Notes: generated by a model not told the origin, from the letters alone. 64,000 bases of DNA from Janthinobacterium sp. LM6 (GCF_002002885.1 NZ_CP019510.1:5332001-5396000); one strand, 5' to 3'; shown: positions 16,509 to 25,279, counted from the stretch's first letter. Made by a program: numbers and translations.

Positions 16509-17204
16509 TTATTTGTCGCCGCTCAAGCCCTTCCGCCACAATACTTGCGCCTGTTCAAATGGTGAAGCGGAGTCATCAAATGCACCCTCGCCATCGGCCA
16601 GCGCCAGCCAGCCTTGCGTGGCGTGGGAACTGCCTACACCGCCGTCCGCGGCCCCGCCAGCCGCGCGCACACCGCGCATCCAGGCCAGCACCTGCTGGTA
16701 CTGCCCGGGGTGGCGTGCATGCATCCAGGCCAGGGCGACCAGGTCCGCATAGCCCTCTTCGCGGCGCGTCTCGCGCAACTCCTGCGCCAGCGGTGTCAAC
16801 CTGCCCCACTGCATGCTGCGCGGCTCGACAAAACCGCGCGGCAAGGCATGCCAGTCGCCCTGCGCATAGCGCTGGCAATGGCCGATCTCATGCGCCGTCA
16901 TCGCTTCCATCATCAGGCCCTGGCGCGCGGGCGGCACGCCCTGCAAGACACTGTCCGCCTGCGCATTGCCGCGCAAGGACAGCACCAGCTTGCAGCGCGC
17001 CCCTTCGTAGCCCAGCGCCAGCGGCACGGCGCCGGGCGCATCCTGGGGCTGCACGATGATATCGACGGGCAAACCTTGCGCGCGCGCAAACGTGATGACA
17101 GGCTGGCCTGCCTGCAGCCAGCGGGTTTCCAGATCGGTCAGCCCGGGACCAGCCACGGCGGGCAAAACGATGAGCAAGCTCATCAGCAAGAGCGGTTTCA
17201 ACAT
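16509..17204 (-). CDS. Exported zinc metallopeptidase-like protein (HEIGH motif)
   Basis: A 231-residue protein with a signal peptide (LLLMSLLIVLPAVAG). HEIGH at about residues 105-109 is a HEXXH zinc site. The downstream EEGYADLVAL may supply the third ligand, as in gluzincin-type peptidases. I cannot place it in a named peptidase family. Start 17204 puts the signal peptide at the N-terminus. An ATG at 17267 is possible, and neither has a strong ribosome binding site. Confidence 0.72.
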   Translation of the reverse strand: MLKPLLLMSLLIVLPAVAGPGLTDLETRWLQAGQPVITFARAQGLPVDIIVQPQDAPGAVPLALGYEGARCKLVLSLRGNAQADSVLQGVPPARQGLMMEAMTAHEIGHCQRYAQGDWHALPRGFVEPRSMQWGRLTPLAQELRETRREEGYADLVALAWMHARHPGQYQQVLAWMRGVRAAGGAADGGVGSSHATQGWLALADGEGAFDDSASPFEQAQVLWRKGLSGDK

Positions 17205-17300
17205 GGGATAGACGGGAAGAAAGGAGGATTTACCACTGCAGAGTAAGCGGTGGATGTATTTCCACAAGGAAAAACTGGCAACTTTTCACAAATAAAGACG

Positions 17301-17327
17301 AAAAAAAACCGGTGCGCAAGGCACCGG
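17301..17327 (-). terminator. Intrinsic terminator of the M49-like peptidase gene
   Basis: A seven-base stem CCGGTGC/GCACCGG (17309-17315, 17321-17327). On the minus strand it is followed by eight T (the A run 17301-17308). It lies about 30 bases past the peptidase stop codon. Confidence 0.88.
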
Positions 17328-17357
17328 CTTTTCAGACTGATAATAATCAAGGTCAGC

Positions 17358-19082
17358 TTATTGCTTCGTCGCCTTGTCCAGCGCGCGCGCCGTGACGAAT
17401 TCCGGGCGGATATCGTTGGGCACGGCCTTCATCTTGTCGAGCGCCACCTGCACTTCCGGGCGGATGACCACGTACTTGCTCATCATCGCTTGCGCGCGCG
17501 CATAGTCGCCCGTCGCCTCGATGGTCAAAAATTCGCGGTCCAGGTCGATCACGGCCTGCTTGATCTTCGCAAAATCGACGCCGAACTTGCCGTCGCCCAG
17601 AGACACAAAACCGCCCTTGTCGAGGATGTAATTCATCTGGATGGCCATGCCGCGCGCATGCGAATCCGTCAAGCCGAAATGCAGGGTGCGGAAACCGGAG
17701 GCGAGGAAGGTGTTGTACAGCTTGCGCTCGGCCGCCTCGCCCTGGCCCAGGGTGTCGTTCAGCTGCCCCTTGTCCATCATGTAGCGCAGCGCGAACAGGC
17801 CCGTGATGTCCGCCTTGGCTTCTTCGATGGTGGAATACGCTTCCTTCAAGTCCTGGCGCGGCGTCGATGGCTTGCCGTCCACCACGGTGGCGTGCGGGCC
17901 CAGGCCGTGCATGATTTCATGCGCGAGGATGTGCGTGAAGAAAGAATTGAAGTCGACGTCCTGCTGCGCTGCGGGCGTGAGCACCAGTTTCGAAATCGGC
18001 GTCAAGGTGGCCTTGAACTTGGCTTCCTGCACGTTCTTCAGCATGACGCGCTTGGAGCCGCGCGCGCTGATGATGCGCTCGTCGTTCGGCAAGTTGTAGG
18101 CGGCCGTCTGCACGGCCATGTTGCCGTCGCCCGCGCCGTACACCTGGTTGACCACCACCATCGGCGCCAGCGCGCCCACTTTCGGGTTGCGGTAGCGGGC
18201 GTCGAGCGGCAGGTTGTCTTCCAGCTCCTGCATGTGCTTGGCGAAGAAGTTGAGCTTTTGCGTTTCCGCCTGGTCGCGGATGTTCACGTAGGCTTCGAAG
18301 GCGGCCTTGTAGCCGAACAGTTCATCGTTGTACGTTTCATACGGGCCGATGGTGATGTCGACGGGCGAATCGAGATCCATCCAGGCGAAGTCGGACGGCA
18401 AGTAATCGTTGTCGAGGAAAGCCTTGGCACGCAGGGTCAGGAATTTCTTCAGCGATGCATTGTCCGTGGCGGCCGCCGCTTCGTCGAGCAATTTGGCCAG
18501 CTGTTTCAGCTCCACCTTGTATTCATCCGAATATTTTACTGTGTGGTATTTGCCGTCCTTGCCCGCGCGGATGGTGGTAAAAAACCATTGCGCCTGCTGC
18601 TTGTCGTCCGCCGGCAAGCCATTCATCCACGTTTCCAGGCTGGCCTTGGTGGCGCCCTGCGGATAGAAGTTGCCCGCTTCCGGCTTGTGCGCGGGAATGG
18701 CGATGCCCGCATAGCTGGCCGGCATGAACGAGGCGTGCGCGTCGAGCACCGACCAGGGCCCCTTGTTGATCCAGAAATAGTTCAGACGGGCCTGGCCCAG
18801 GGCCGACTTGTCCTTCTTCAAGGCTGCCCACAGCGCTTCATTGCCGGACCAGCGCTGGCGCAGCTGCAGCACGTCGACCAGCTTGGCCGCCTCGACCAGC
18901 TTGGCGATGGCCTGGCGGTCGCCCGCGGACAGGTGCGTGACATCGGCCGTCAGCGCGACGGGCGCATAGCGGGCGCTCATGCTGGTCAGTTGTTGCGCGG
19001 TGGCCGGGGTGGCGGCTGGCGTCGCGGCGCAGGCGCTGCCGACGGCGGCGGCCATCAGCAGGGGAATCAGGAGTTTTTTCAT
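17358..19082 (-). CDS. M49-like (dipeptidyl peptidase III type) zinc peptidase, exported
   Basis: A 574-residue exported zinc peptidase. A signal peptide (MKKLLIPLLMAAAVGSACA) is followed by a long helical region. The zinc site is HEIMHGLGPH (His388 to about 397), with the third ligand likely in the downstream helix YSTIEEAKADITGLFALR. The surrounding sequence matches bacterial relatives of dipeptidyl peptidase III. Unlike the HEXXGH of classical M49 enzymes, this one has a five-residue HEXXH motif. ATG 19082 is chosen because of the signal peptide. The frame runs open far upstream without a sensible start. Its 5' region contains the perfect palindrome at 19101-19129. Confidence 0.82.
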   Translation of the reverse strand: MKKLLIPLLMAAAVGSACAATPAATPATAQQLTSMSARYAPVALTADVTHLSAGDRQAIAKLVEAAKLVDVLQLRQRWSGNEALWAALKKDKSALGQARLNYFWINKGPWSVLDAHASFMPASYAGIAIPAHKPEAGNFYPQGATKASLETWMNGLPADDKQQAQWFFTTIRAGKDGKYHTVKYSDEYKVELKQLAKLLDEAAAATDNASLKKFLTLRAKAFLDNDYLPSDFAWMDLDSPVDITIGPYETYNDELFGYKAAFEAYVNIRDQAETQKLNFFAKHMQELEDNLPLDARYRNPKVGALAPMVVVNQVYGAGDGNMAVQTAAYNLPNDERIISARGSKRVMLKNVQEAKFKATLTPISKLVLTPAAQQDVDFNSFFTHILAHEIMHGLGPHATVVDGKPSTPRQDLKEAYSTIEEAKADITGLFALRYMMDKGQLNDTLGQGEAAERKLYNTFLASGFRTLHFGLTDSHARGMAIQMNYILDKGGFVSLGDGKFGVDFAKIKQAVIDLDREFLTIEATGDYARAQAMMSKYVVIRPEVQVALDKMKAVPNDIRPEFVTARALDKATKQ

Positions 19083-19100
19083 GGGGCCTCGGTTAAATTC

Positions 19101-19129
19101 TGGGGTCAGACCCGGCGGGTCTGACCCCA
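19101..19129. repeat. Perfect palindrome, dispersed repeat copy 1
   Basis: Thirteen-base arms TGGGGTCAGACCC and GGGTCTGACCCCA (19101-19113, 19117-19129) around GGC. The same element recurs at 38298-38324. It lies between the SDR-like gene and the start of the M49-like gene, within the latter's probable 5' untranslated region. Confidence 0.85.
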
Positions 19130-19176
19130 AGTGAGGCAAATTGTAATCCACCAACGCCCCCGCCTGCAGCGCTGGC

Positions 19177-19776
19177 TTACCAGACCTTGTACACCTGCCC
19201 CGTCTGCGCCCCTTCCACGCTGCGGCTGTAGGCCAGGGCGACGCGGCTGGCGGCGGCCGGCTCGAAGCCGTAGAAGAAGGGGCCGTACGACTCCAGCGAC
19301 TCGGCCAGCACCGTGGGGCTGACGACATTGATGCGCACGCCGCGCTGCAACTCGATGGCGGCGCCCCTTACAAAACCTTCCACGGCCGCGTTGGTCATGG
19401 TGGCAGCCGTGCCGAAGCGGATCGGCTGCTCGGCCACGATGCCGCTGGTCAAGGTAATCGAACCGCCGTCGTTCAGGTATTCCTGCGCCACCAGCGCCAC
19501 GTTGACCTGGCCCATCAGCTTGCTGTCCAGGCCCAGCTGGAATTGCTCGGGCGTAAATTCAGCCAGCGGGCCGAAATGCAGCTTGCCGGCCGTCACGACG
19601 ACGGCATCGACCTTGCCGATGCGCTTGAACAGGGCACGCACTTGCGCGATGTCGCCCATATCGGCCTGGTGGGTGCCGCTGCGGCTGCCCACTTCGATGA
19701 TTTCATGGCGTTGCGCCAGTTGGGCGGCGACGGCCGTGCCGATGGTGCCGCTGGCGCCGATGATGACGATTTTCAT
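19177..19776 (-). CDS. SDR-fold protein lacking the catalytic Tyr/Lys (Lin1944-like)
   Basis: A 199-residue short-chain dehydrogenase/reductase-like protein. The dinucleotide-binding loop GASGTIG is at residues 8-14. Where classical SDRs have Ser and YxxxK, this protein reads TSGIVAEQPIRFGTAAT and then MTNAAVEG, so the active-site Tyr and Lys are missing. This fits the Lin1944-like SDR subgroup, which binds NAD(P) but lacks most catalytic residues. It is transcribed away from the LysR gene at 19891, its likely regulator. Confidence 0.82.
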   Translation of the reverse strand: MKIVIIGASGTIGTAVAAQLAQRHEIIEVGSRSGTHQADMGDIAQVRALFKRIGKVDAVVVTAGKLHFGPLAEFTPEQFQLGLDSKLMGQVNVALVAQEYLNDGGSITLTSGIVAEQPIRFGTAATMTNAAVEGFVRGAAIELQRGVRINVVSPTVLAESLESYGPFFYGFEPAAASRVALAYSRSVEGAQTGQVYKVW

Positions 19777-19890
19777 GATGCTGTCCTTGTCTGCTGTTGA
19801 ACGATGGAGCCAGTATGCGCCGCTTACAAAAAGGAATAAATACGCTAGAATTTACAAGATTACCAACCCACAGTTTGCAATCGGAATGCC

Positions 19891-20808
19891 ATGGATAAAT
19901 TGCGCAGCATGGAGATTTTTGTCGCTGTCGTCGATGCGGGCAGTTTCACGGCCGCCGCCGAAGCGTTCCAGATTTCGCCCGTGATGGTGGGCAAGCACAT
20001 CAAATATCTGGAAGAGCGGCTGGGCGCGCGGCTGCTGGCGCGCACCACGCGGCGGCAAAGCCTGACGGAAATCGGCCAGCAGTATGCGGAACAGTGCCGC
20101 CAGATCCTGGCCAGCATCCATGCGGCGGAACGGGGCGCGGAAGCCATGCGCGCGGCGCCGCGCGGCAAGCTGAAGATCACGGCCCCCGTGTCCTTCGGCA
20201 GCGAGTGCATCGCGCCGCTGATGGCCGACTACCTCGATGCGTATCCGGAAGTGAGCCTGGAACTGAACCTGAACGACAGGACGGTGGACCTGGTGGAGGA
20301 AGGGTTCGACGCGGCCATCCGCATCGGCAAGCTGGAAGATTCCGCCATGGTGGCGCGCGTGCTGCGGCCGTATGCGATGGTGATCTGCGCCGCGCCCGCC
20401 TACCTGGCCAGGCACGGCACGCCGCGCACGCCGGCCGACCTGGCGCGCCACGAATGCCTCGATTTCATGCAATGGACGCGCCATGTGCGCTGGCGCCTGG
20501 CCAGGAGCGGCGACGACGACGGCAGCCCCGTGCGCGAGAGCCGCTTCCGCTCGAACAATGGTCAGGCGCTGCGCGTGGCGGCCCTGCACGGCTTCGGCAT
20601 CGTCATGCAGGCGGAAATCCTGATGGCCGGCGATATCGCCGCCGGCAGGCTGGTGCCGCTGCTGGCCGGCTACGTGCCGGCGCCGCGCCCCATGCACCTC
20701 GTGTATGCGCGCGACCGCCAGCCCACGCCGAAGCTGACGACTTTCATCGATTTTCTGCTGGAACGCTACGGGCCGGCGGCGACACCGCCGCCGGCCACGC
20801 TCACGTAA
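19891..20808 (+). CDS. LysR-family transcriptional regulator
   Basis: A 305-residue LysR-type regulator. The N-terminal helix-turn-helix covers about residues 1-60 (GSFTAAAEAFQISPVMVGKH). A linker helix and the periplasmic-binding-protein-like effector domain follow, with the CrgA/DmlR-type signature APVSFGSECIAPLMADYL. It is divergent from the SDR-like gene with 114 bases between them, so it most likely controls that gene. The effector is unknown. It ends nine bases before the convergent OprM-type gene. Confidence 0.9.
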   Translation: MDKLRSMEIFVAVVDAGSFTAAAEAFQISPVMVGKHIKYLEERLGARLLARTTRRQSLTEIGQQYAEQCRQILASIHAAERGAEAMRAAPRGKLKITAPVSFGSECIAPLMADYLDAYPEVSLELNLNDRTVDLVEEGFDAAIRIGKLEDSAMVARVLRPYAMVICAAPAYLARHGTPRTPADLARHECLDFMQWTRHVRWRLARSGDDDGSPVRESRFRSNNGQALRVAALHGFGIVMQAEILMAGDIAAGRLVPLLAGYVPAPRPMHLVYARDRQPTPKLTTFIDFLLERYGPAATPPPATLT

Positions 20809-20817
20809 CCGGGAAGC

Positions 20818-22296
20818 TTAGTTCACCTTTGCGGCGGGCGCCGACGCCAGCTTGGCCAGCTCGCCGTCCGGCTGCCAGCCGGCACCTAAAGAGCGGGCCA
20901 CGGCGACCGTCGCCAGCAGGCGCTGGGTCTTGATCTGCGCGGCGGCGCGGTCTGCCGCCAGCGAACTGCGCTGGGCATCCGTGACGTCCAGGTAGGTCGA
21001 GATGCCGCGCTCGTAGCGCGTGCGCGCCACCAGGTAGGCGCGCGCCGCCGCTGCCTGCGACAGGGCCTGGGCGTCGCCCTGCAACTGGCGCTGTTCCACG
21101 TCGGACAAGGCGTCTTCCACTTCGCGCAAGGCCGTCAAGAGCTTCGTCTCGTGGTTCGCCACGGCTTCCGCATAGCGCGCCTTGCTCAAATCCAGATTCG
21201 CCTGGTTGCGGCCGCCGTCGAAGATGGGCAGGGACAGGGCCAGCGGGCCAAAGCTGAACTGGCGCGAACCGCCCTGCGCCAGGTCGCGCAGCTTTTCGGA
21301 CGCGTAGCCGAAATTGCCCGTCAATTGCAGCGACGGGTAAAACGCGCCTTCGGCCACGCCCACTTGCGCGTTGGCCGCGCGCAGGCCCGCCACGCTGGAG
21401 ACCAGGTCGGGGCGGTGCGCCAGCAGGCTGGCGGGCAGGCCGACGGGGATGGCTGGCGGCAGGGGCAGGCTGGAAGGCTCGGCGGCCACCGGCAGCTGCA
21501 GCGCCGACGGCGGCTTGCCCGTCAAGGTGGCCAGGCTGTTTTCCAGCTGGTTGCGCTGGCGCTTGACTTCATGCAGGTCGGCCTGCGCGTTCGACAGTTC
21601 GACTTTCGCGCGCGCCAGGTCCAGCTCATTCGTCAGGCCCGCATTGAAGCGCGCCTCGACCAGCTGCGCCGACTCGCGGCGCGTGTCCAAGGCACCGTTC
21701 AGGATGGCCATTTCCGCGTCCAGCCCCCGCAGCTGCCAGTAATGGCTGGCCACTTGCGCCGACAGCATCAGCAGCACGCCGTCGCGGTCGGCCTGCGCCG
21801 CCAGCGCCTGCGAGTCCGCCGCTTCAACCATGCGTTTGACGCGGCCCAGCAAGTCGACTTCATACGACAGCGTGCCGCCGACGGAAAAATTGTTGCCGCT
21901 GATGGAGCGGTTGCCCAGGGCCAGGCCCTGCGAGGTGTTGGCCGAGGTACGCGAGTTCGAGATGCCCGTGCTGACGTTCACGCTCGGGCCCTGGTTGGCG
22001 CGCGCCGTGCCGCTTTGCGCCAGCGCCTGCAGCAGGCGTTCGCCGGCCGCTTTCACGCTCGGGTTGTCGCGCAGCGCGGCTTGTTCCAGCCGGTTCAGGG
22101 TGTCGTCGCCGAACACGCTCCACCATTCGGCCGGCAATTGCGCGGCGTCCGCGCTACCCGCGCCGTGGCGAAACGTGGCCGTGTCGATGCCGGCCAGATT
22201 GGCGGGCGCCTTGAAATCCTGGCCCACGGTGCCGCAGGCGGCAAGCAGCACGGCCAGCGAGGCGGCTGCGGCGATCTTGGTCATAACTGTGTTCAT
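20818..22296 (-). CDS. Outer membrane efflux lipoprotein, OprM/NodT type
   Basis: A 492-residue TolC-like channel subunit. A lipoprotein signal with lipobox LLAAC (Cys at about residue 21) anchors it to the outer membrane. Two repeats of the outer membrane factor domain follow, with typical stretches such as VDLLGRVKRMVEA and LDLSKARYAEAVANHETKLL. AAGAAGG upstream supports ATG 22296. It is the third gene of the efflux operon, 40 bases after the MFS pump, and provides the exit duct of the tripartite system. Confidence 0.92.
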   Translation of the reverse strand: MNTVMTKIAAAASLAVLLAACGTVGQDFKAPANLAGIDTATFRHGAGSADAAQLPAEWWSVFGDDTLNRLEQAALRDNPSVKAAGERLLQALAQSGTARANQGPSVNVSTGISNSRTSANTSQGLALGNRSISGNNFSVGGTLSYEVDLLGRVKRMVEAADSQALAAQADRDGVLLMLSAQVASHYWQLRGLDAEMAILNGALDTRRESAQLVEARFNAGLTNELDLARAKVELSNAQADLHEVKRQRNQLENSLATLTGKPPSALQLPVAAEPSSLPLPPAIPVGLPASLLAHRPDLVSSVAGLRAANAQVGVAEGAFYPSLQLTGNFGYASEKLRDLAQGGSRQFSFGPLALSLPIFDGGRNQANLDLSKARYAEAVANHETKLLTALREVEDALSDVEQRQLQGDAQALSQAAAARAYLVARTRYERGISTYLDVTDAQRSSLAADRAAAQIKTQRLLATVAVARSLGAGWQPDGELAKLASAPAAKVN

Positions 22297-22336
22297 GATG
22301 TGTACCTTCTTGTTCTTGAGGTGTTTGCGTGCACGG

Positions 22337-23935
22337 TCAATGACCGCCGCCACCGCCACCGGGGGCTTTGAGTTTGTCGGCCAGCCACAGGGGCACGATA
22401 CAGGCCAGCAGGATGGCGCCGACGAGGAAGAAGCCGTCGTTGTAGGCCATCACATACGCTTCGCGGCGCACGATGCCGTCGATCGCCTGCAAGGCCTGGT
22501 TGCCGGCCGTGACGGCGTCATAGCCCTTGGCCATGAACGAGGACGTCAGCTGGTCGATGCGCAGCTGCGTGGCGCTCGAATACGCGTTGATCGCTTCGCC
22601 CAGGCGCTGCGAGTGAAAGTGCTCGCGGGTGCTCAGGGCGGTGGCCAGCAGGGCGATGCCGATCGAGCCGCCCAGGTTGCGCGTCATGTTGAACAGGCTC
22701 GAAGCGGATGCCATGTCCTTCGGCGCGATGCCCTTCATGGCGAAGTTCGACAGGGTCAGCATGACGAAGGGCTGGCCCAGCGCGCGCACCACCTGCGACC
22801 ACAGCAGCTGGTCGTAGCCGGTGGAGGCGTCCATGTAGGCATTCATCATGCACGAACCGCCGAACAGCAAGAGGCCGAACGAGCACAGGATGCGGTTATC
22901 TACCTTCGACGACAGCTTGGCGACAAACGGCATGATAAACAGCTGCGGCAAGCCGACCCACATGATGACTTCACCGATCTGCATCGGCGAATAGCCGGCG
23001 ATCTGGCCCAGGAACAGGGGCAGCAAAAAGGCCGAGCCATACAGGCCCATGCCCGTCACGGCCGACAGCACGGTGGCGACGAGAAAATTGCGCTGGCCGT
23101 ACAGGGCCAGGTTGACGAACGGTTCGGCGCGCGTGGCGCTGGTGACGACCCAGCCCAGGATGCCCGTCAGGGCCAGCGCGGCGAAGGCGATGATGAAGCC
23201 GGAGTCGAACCAGTCCTTCGAATTGCCCTCTTCCAGGAAGATGGTCAGGCAGCCGAGGCCCAGGGCCATGAAGAAGATGCCCAGCCAGTCGGCTTTCCAG
23301 AACAATTTAAGCTGCATCGGCTCCTTGTCCAGGCCATAGATCATGCCGGCGATCAGCAGCACGCCCGGCACCCAGTTGATGTAGAAGATCGAAGGCCAGC
23401 CATACAGCTCGGAGAGATAGCCGCCGAGGGTCGGGCCCATGGCCGGCGCCAAGGTGGCCGTCAGGCCGAAGATGGCCATGCCGACGGCGCGCTTCGACGC
23501 CGGCAGCTTGAGCATCACCAGGGTGAACGCCATCGGTATCAGCGCGCCGCCCGTAAACCCCTGCAGCATGCGGAAGACGATCATGCTTTCTAGGTTCCAG
23601 GCCGCCCCGCACAGGGTGGAGAACAGCAGGAAGAAAGCGGTGGTGCCGATCATGTAGGTACGCAGTCCGAACACGCGCGCCAGCAGCGCGGTGAGGGGAA
23701 TGACGATAATTTCGGCGACCAGGTAAGCCGTGGAAATCCACGAGCCCTCTTCCTGGGTTGCCGACAGCGAGCCAAGGATATCCTTGAGCGATGAATTGGT
23801 GATCTGGATGTCGAGCACCGCCATGAAGGCGCCCAGCATGCCGGCGGCGACCGCCAGCCAGGTACGCCCGGAGACTTTCTCGTCGATCACGGGAAACGCT
23901 GGCGGCTTCGCCAGCGTGGTGGAGGAGCTGCTCAT
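22337..23935 (-). CDS. DHA2-family MFS drug exporter, EmrB type
   Basis: A 532-residue proton-coupled exporter with about 14 transmembrane segments. The early segment FMAVLDIQITNSSL contains motif D1 of the DHA2 family, and PMAFTLVMLKLP and GPTLGGYLSELYGW contain further family motifs (motif C). It lies six bases after the membrane fusion protein gene and before the outer membrane channel gene, forming an EmrAB-TolC-like pump that spans both membranes. Likely substrates are hydrophobic or aromatic toxic compounds, which cannot be named from sequence. Confidence 0.92.
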   Translation of the reverse strand: MSSSSTTLAKPPAFPVIDEKVSGRTWLAVAAGMLGAFMAVLDIQITNSSLKDILGSLSATQEEGSWISTAYLVAEIIVIPLTALLARVFGLRTYMIGTTAFFLLFSTLCGAAWNLESMIVFRMLQGFTGGALIPMAFTLVMLKLPASKRAVGMAIFGLTATLAPAMGPTLGGYLSELYGWPSIFYINWVPGVLLIAGMIYGLDKEPMQLKLFWKADWLGIFFMALGLGCLTIFLEEGNSKDWFDSGFIIAFAALALTGILGWVVTSATRAEPFVNLALYGQRNFLVATVLSAVTGMGLYGSAFLLPLFLGQIAGYSPMQIGEVIMWVGLPQLFIMPFVAKLSSKVDNRILCSFGLLLFGGSCMMNAYMDASTGYDQLLWSQVVRALGQPFVMLTLSNFAMKGIAPKDMASASSLFNMTRNLGGSIGIALLATALSTREHFHSQRLGEAINAYSSATQLRIDQLTSSFMAKGYDAVTAGNQALQAIDGIVRREAYVMAYNDGFFLVGAILLACIVPLWLADKLKAPGGGGGGH

Positions 23936-23941
23936 GGAAGC

Positions 23942-25135
23942 TTAGCGGGTGGCGGTCCGGGCGGCAGGCGCGGCGGCGTGGCGCGCATCCTTTTCCGACA
24001 CGGGCTGGTTCACTTCCACTTCGGCGATCACCGACATGCCCGGCACCAGGCGGCCATTCATGGCCTTGATGTCTTCCGGCTGGAAGACGATTTTCACCGG
24101 CACGCGCTGGACGATCTTGGTGAAGTTGCCGGTGGCGTTATCGGCCGGCAACAGGGCGAACTGCGCGCCCGAGGCGGGAGCGAAGCTGTCCACGGTACCT
24201 ACCAGTTTCTTGCCCGGCATGGCGTCGATCGTCACGTGCACGCTCTGGCCGCGGTGCAGGTCGGCCAGCTGCGTTTCCTTGAAGTTGGCGGTGACCCAGA
24301 CGTTGTCCTGCACGATGGCCGTCAATTGCTGTCCAGGCTGCACGCGCATGCCCGTTTCCACGTTGCGCTTGCCGATGCGGCCGGCGACGGGCGCCAGGAT
24401 ACGGTTGTATTGCAGCTGCTGTTCCGCGTCCTTCAATTGCACGCGCAGCACGGCCACTTGCGCCTTGGCAACGTCGCGCGCGGCCTGGGCGGCGCCGATC
24501 TGCGCCTTGGCGGCCGAAGCGCTGTCGCGGCGGGCGGCCAGGTCGGCCACGGCGCTCGAGCGGGCCGCATTGGCCGCGTCCAGTTCCGCTTTCGAGACGG
24601 CTTTCATCTGGCTCGTGTACAGCTGGCCATAACGCTCCGCATCCTGTTTCGCGCGCAGCAATTGCGCGTCGGCTTGCGCCACTTGCGCCTGGGCGCCGCT
24701 GGCTTGCGCCTGCACCTGGGCGATCTGCGCGTCCGCTTGCAGCACTTGCTGTTCGGCGCTGGCGATCTGCGCGGCGATCTGCTCGGTTTTCACGCGCTGG
24801 TCAAATGGATCGAGTTCGGCGATCACGTCGCCCTCTTTCACGATTTGATTGTCGTCAATAAAAACCTTGGTGACGACGCCGGAAATGCGCGCCGAGACGG
24901 GATGCACGTGGCCGGCCACATAGGCGTTTTCCGTTTCCACGAAGTAGTGGCTGCGGTACCACATGCGCGCGCCGGCGCCCAGGGCGACCAGGACGATCAG
25001 GCCGGCGATGATTTTCACGCGGTTGTTCGGTGCTGCGGAGCTGGCGGAAGCGGAAGGTGCGGAAGGTGCGGCCGGGGCCGCGGGTGGGACGGCGCTCAGC
25101 ACCTTGTGCTCTGCTTGGCCTGGCTGGTTGGACAT
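23942..25135 (-). CDS. HlyD/EmrA-type membrane fusion protein
   Basis: A 397-residue periplasmic adaptor. One transmembrane segment (about 36-53) is followed by a barrel-sandwich/lipoyl half (AYVAGHVHPVSARISG), a long alanine/glutamine-rich coiled-coil hairpin (about 115-230), the second lipoyl half and a beta barrel. It should link the DHA2 pump to the outer membrane channel. Start 25135 is chosen because GGAG stands about seven bases upstream. It is the first gene of the operon, and its promoter is bracketed by two inverted repeats described separately. Confidence 0.92.
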   Translation of the reverse strand: MSNQPGQAEHKVLSAVPPAAPAAPSAPSASASSAAPNNRVKIIAGLIVLVALGAGARMWYRSHYFVETENAYVAGHVHPVSARISGVVTKVFIDDNQIVKEGDVIAELDPFDQRVKTEQIAAQIASAEQQVLQADAQIAQVQAQASGAQAQVAQADAQLLRAKQDAERYGQLYTSQMKAVSKAELDAANAARSSAVADLAARRDSASAAKAQIGAAQAARDVAKAQVAVLRVQLKDAEQQLQYNRILAPVAGRIGKRNVETGMRVQPGQQLTAIVQDNVWVTANFKETQLADLHRGQSVHVTIDAMPGKKLVGTVDSFAPASGAQFALLPADNATGNFTKIVQRVPVKIVFQPEDIKAMNGRLVPGMSVIAEVEVNQPVSEKDARHAAAPAARTATR

Positions 25136-25146
25136 ACTCGCTCCGG

Positions 25147-25170
25147 AAATGAAATGATGTAGGTTCATTA
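25147..25170. promoter_or_regulatory. Candidate TetR operator 1
   Basis: An inverted repeat with arms AAATGAAA (25147-25154) and GTTCATTA (25163-25170) around eight bases. It covers part of the -10 box and the start region of the efflux operon promoter. It has the same 8-8-8 build as operator 2, exactly 50 bases away. Confidence 0.6.
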
Positions 25171-25195
25171 TTGGGCAAAGAAAAGCCAAAGTCAA
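25167..25195 (-). promoter_or_regulatory. Promoter of the efflux operon
   Basis: On the minus strand, TTGACT (25195-25190) and AATAAT (25172-25167) are separated by 17 bases. This drives the fusion protein, pump and channel genes. Confidence 0.65.
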
Positions 25196-25196
25196 G

Positions 25197-25220
25197 AAAT
25201 GAAACGATTGCATTTCATTT
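25197..25220. promoter_or_regulatory. Candidate TetR operator 2
   Basis: A perfect inverted repeat AAATGAAA-N8-TTTCATTT (25197-25204, 25213-25220). It starts one base upstream of the efflux -35 box and overlaps TTGCAT (25208-25213), a possible -35 box of the divergent tetR gene. Confidence 0.65.
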
Positions 25221-25236
25221 TAATTTGCACTACAGT
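25208..25236 (+). promoter_or_regulatory. Candidate promoter of the tetR gene
   Basis: TTGCAT (25208-25213) and TACAGT (25231-25236) with a 17-base spacer, overlapping operator 2. This would give autoregulation. Confidence 0.5.
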
Positions 25237-25279
25237 GTGAGCCATCACTTACCTTCCCACTTATAAAGAGACCCAGACC

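Noticed and set aside
17250..19124. Plus-strand frame opposite the M49-like peptidase
   Set aside because: No domain, Arg/His-rich composition, antisense to a recognisable enzyme.
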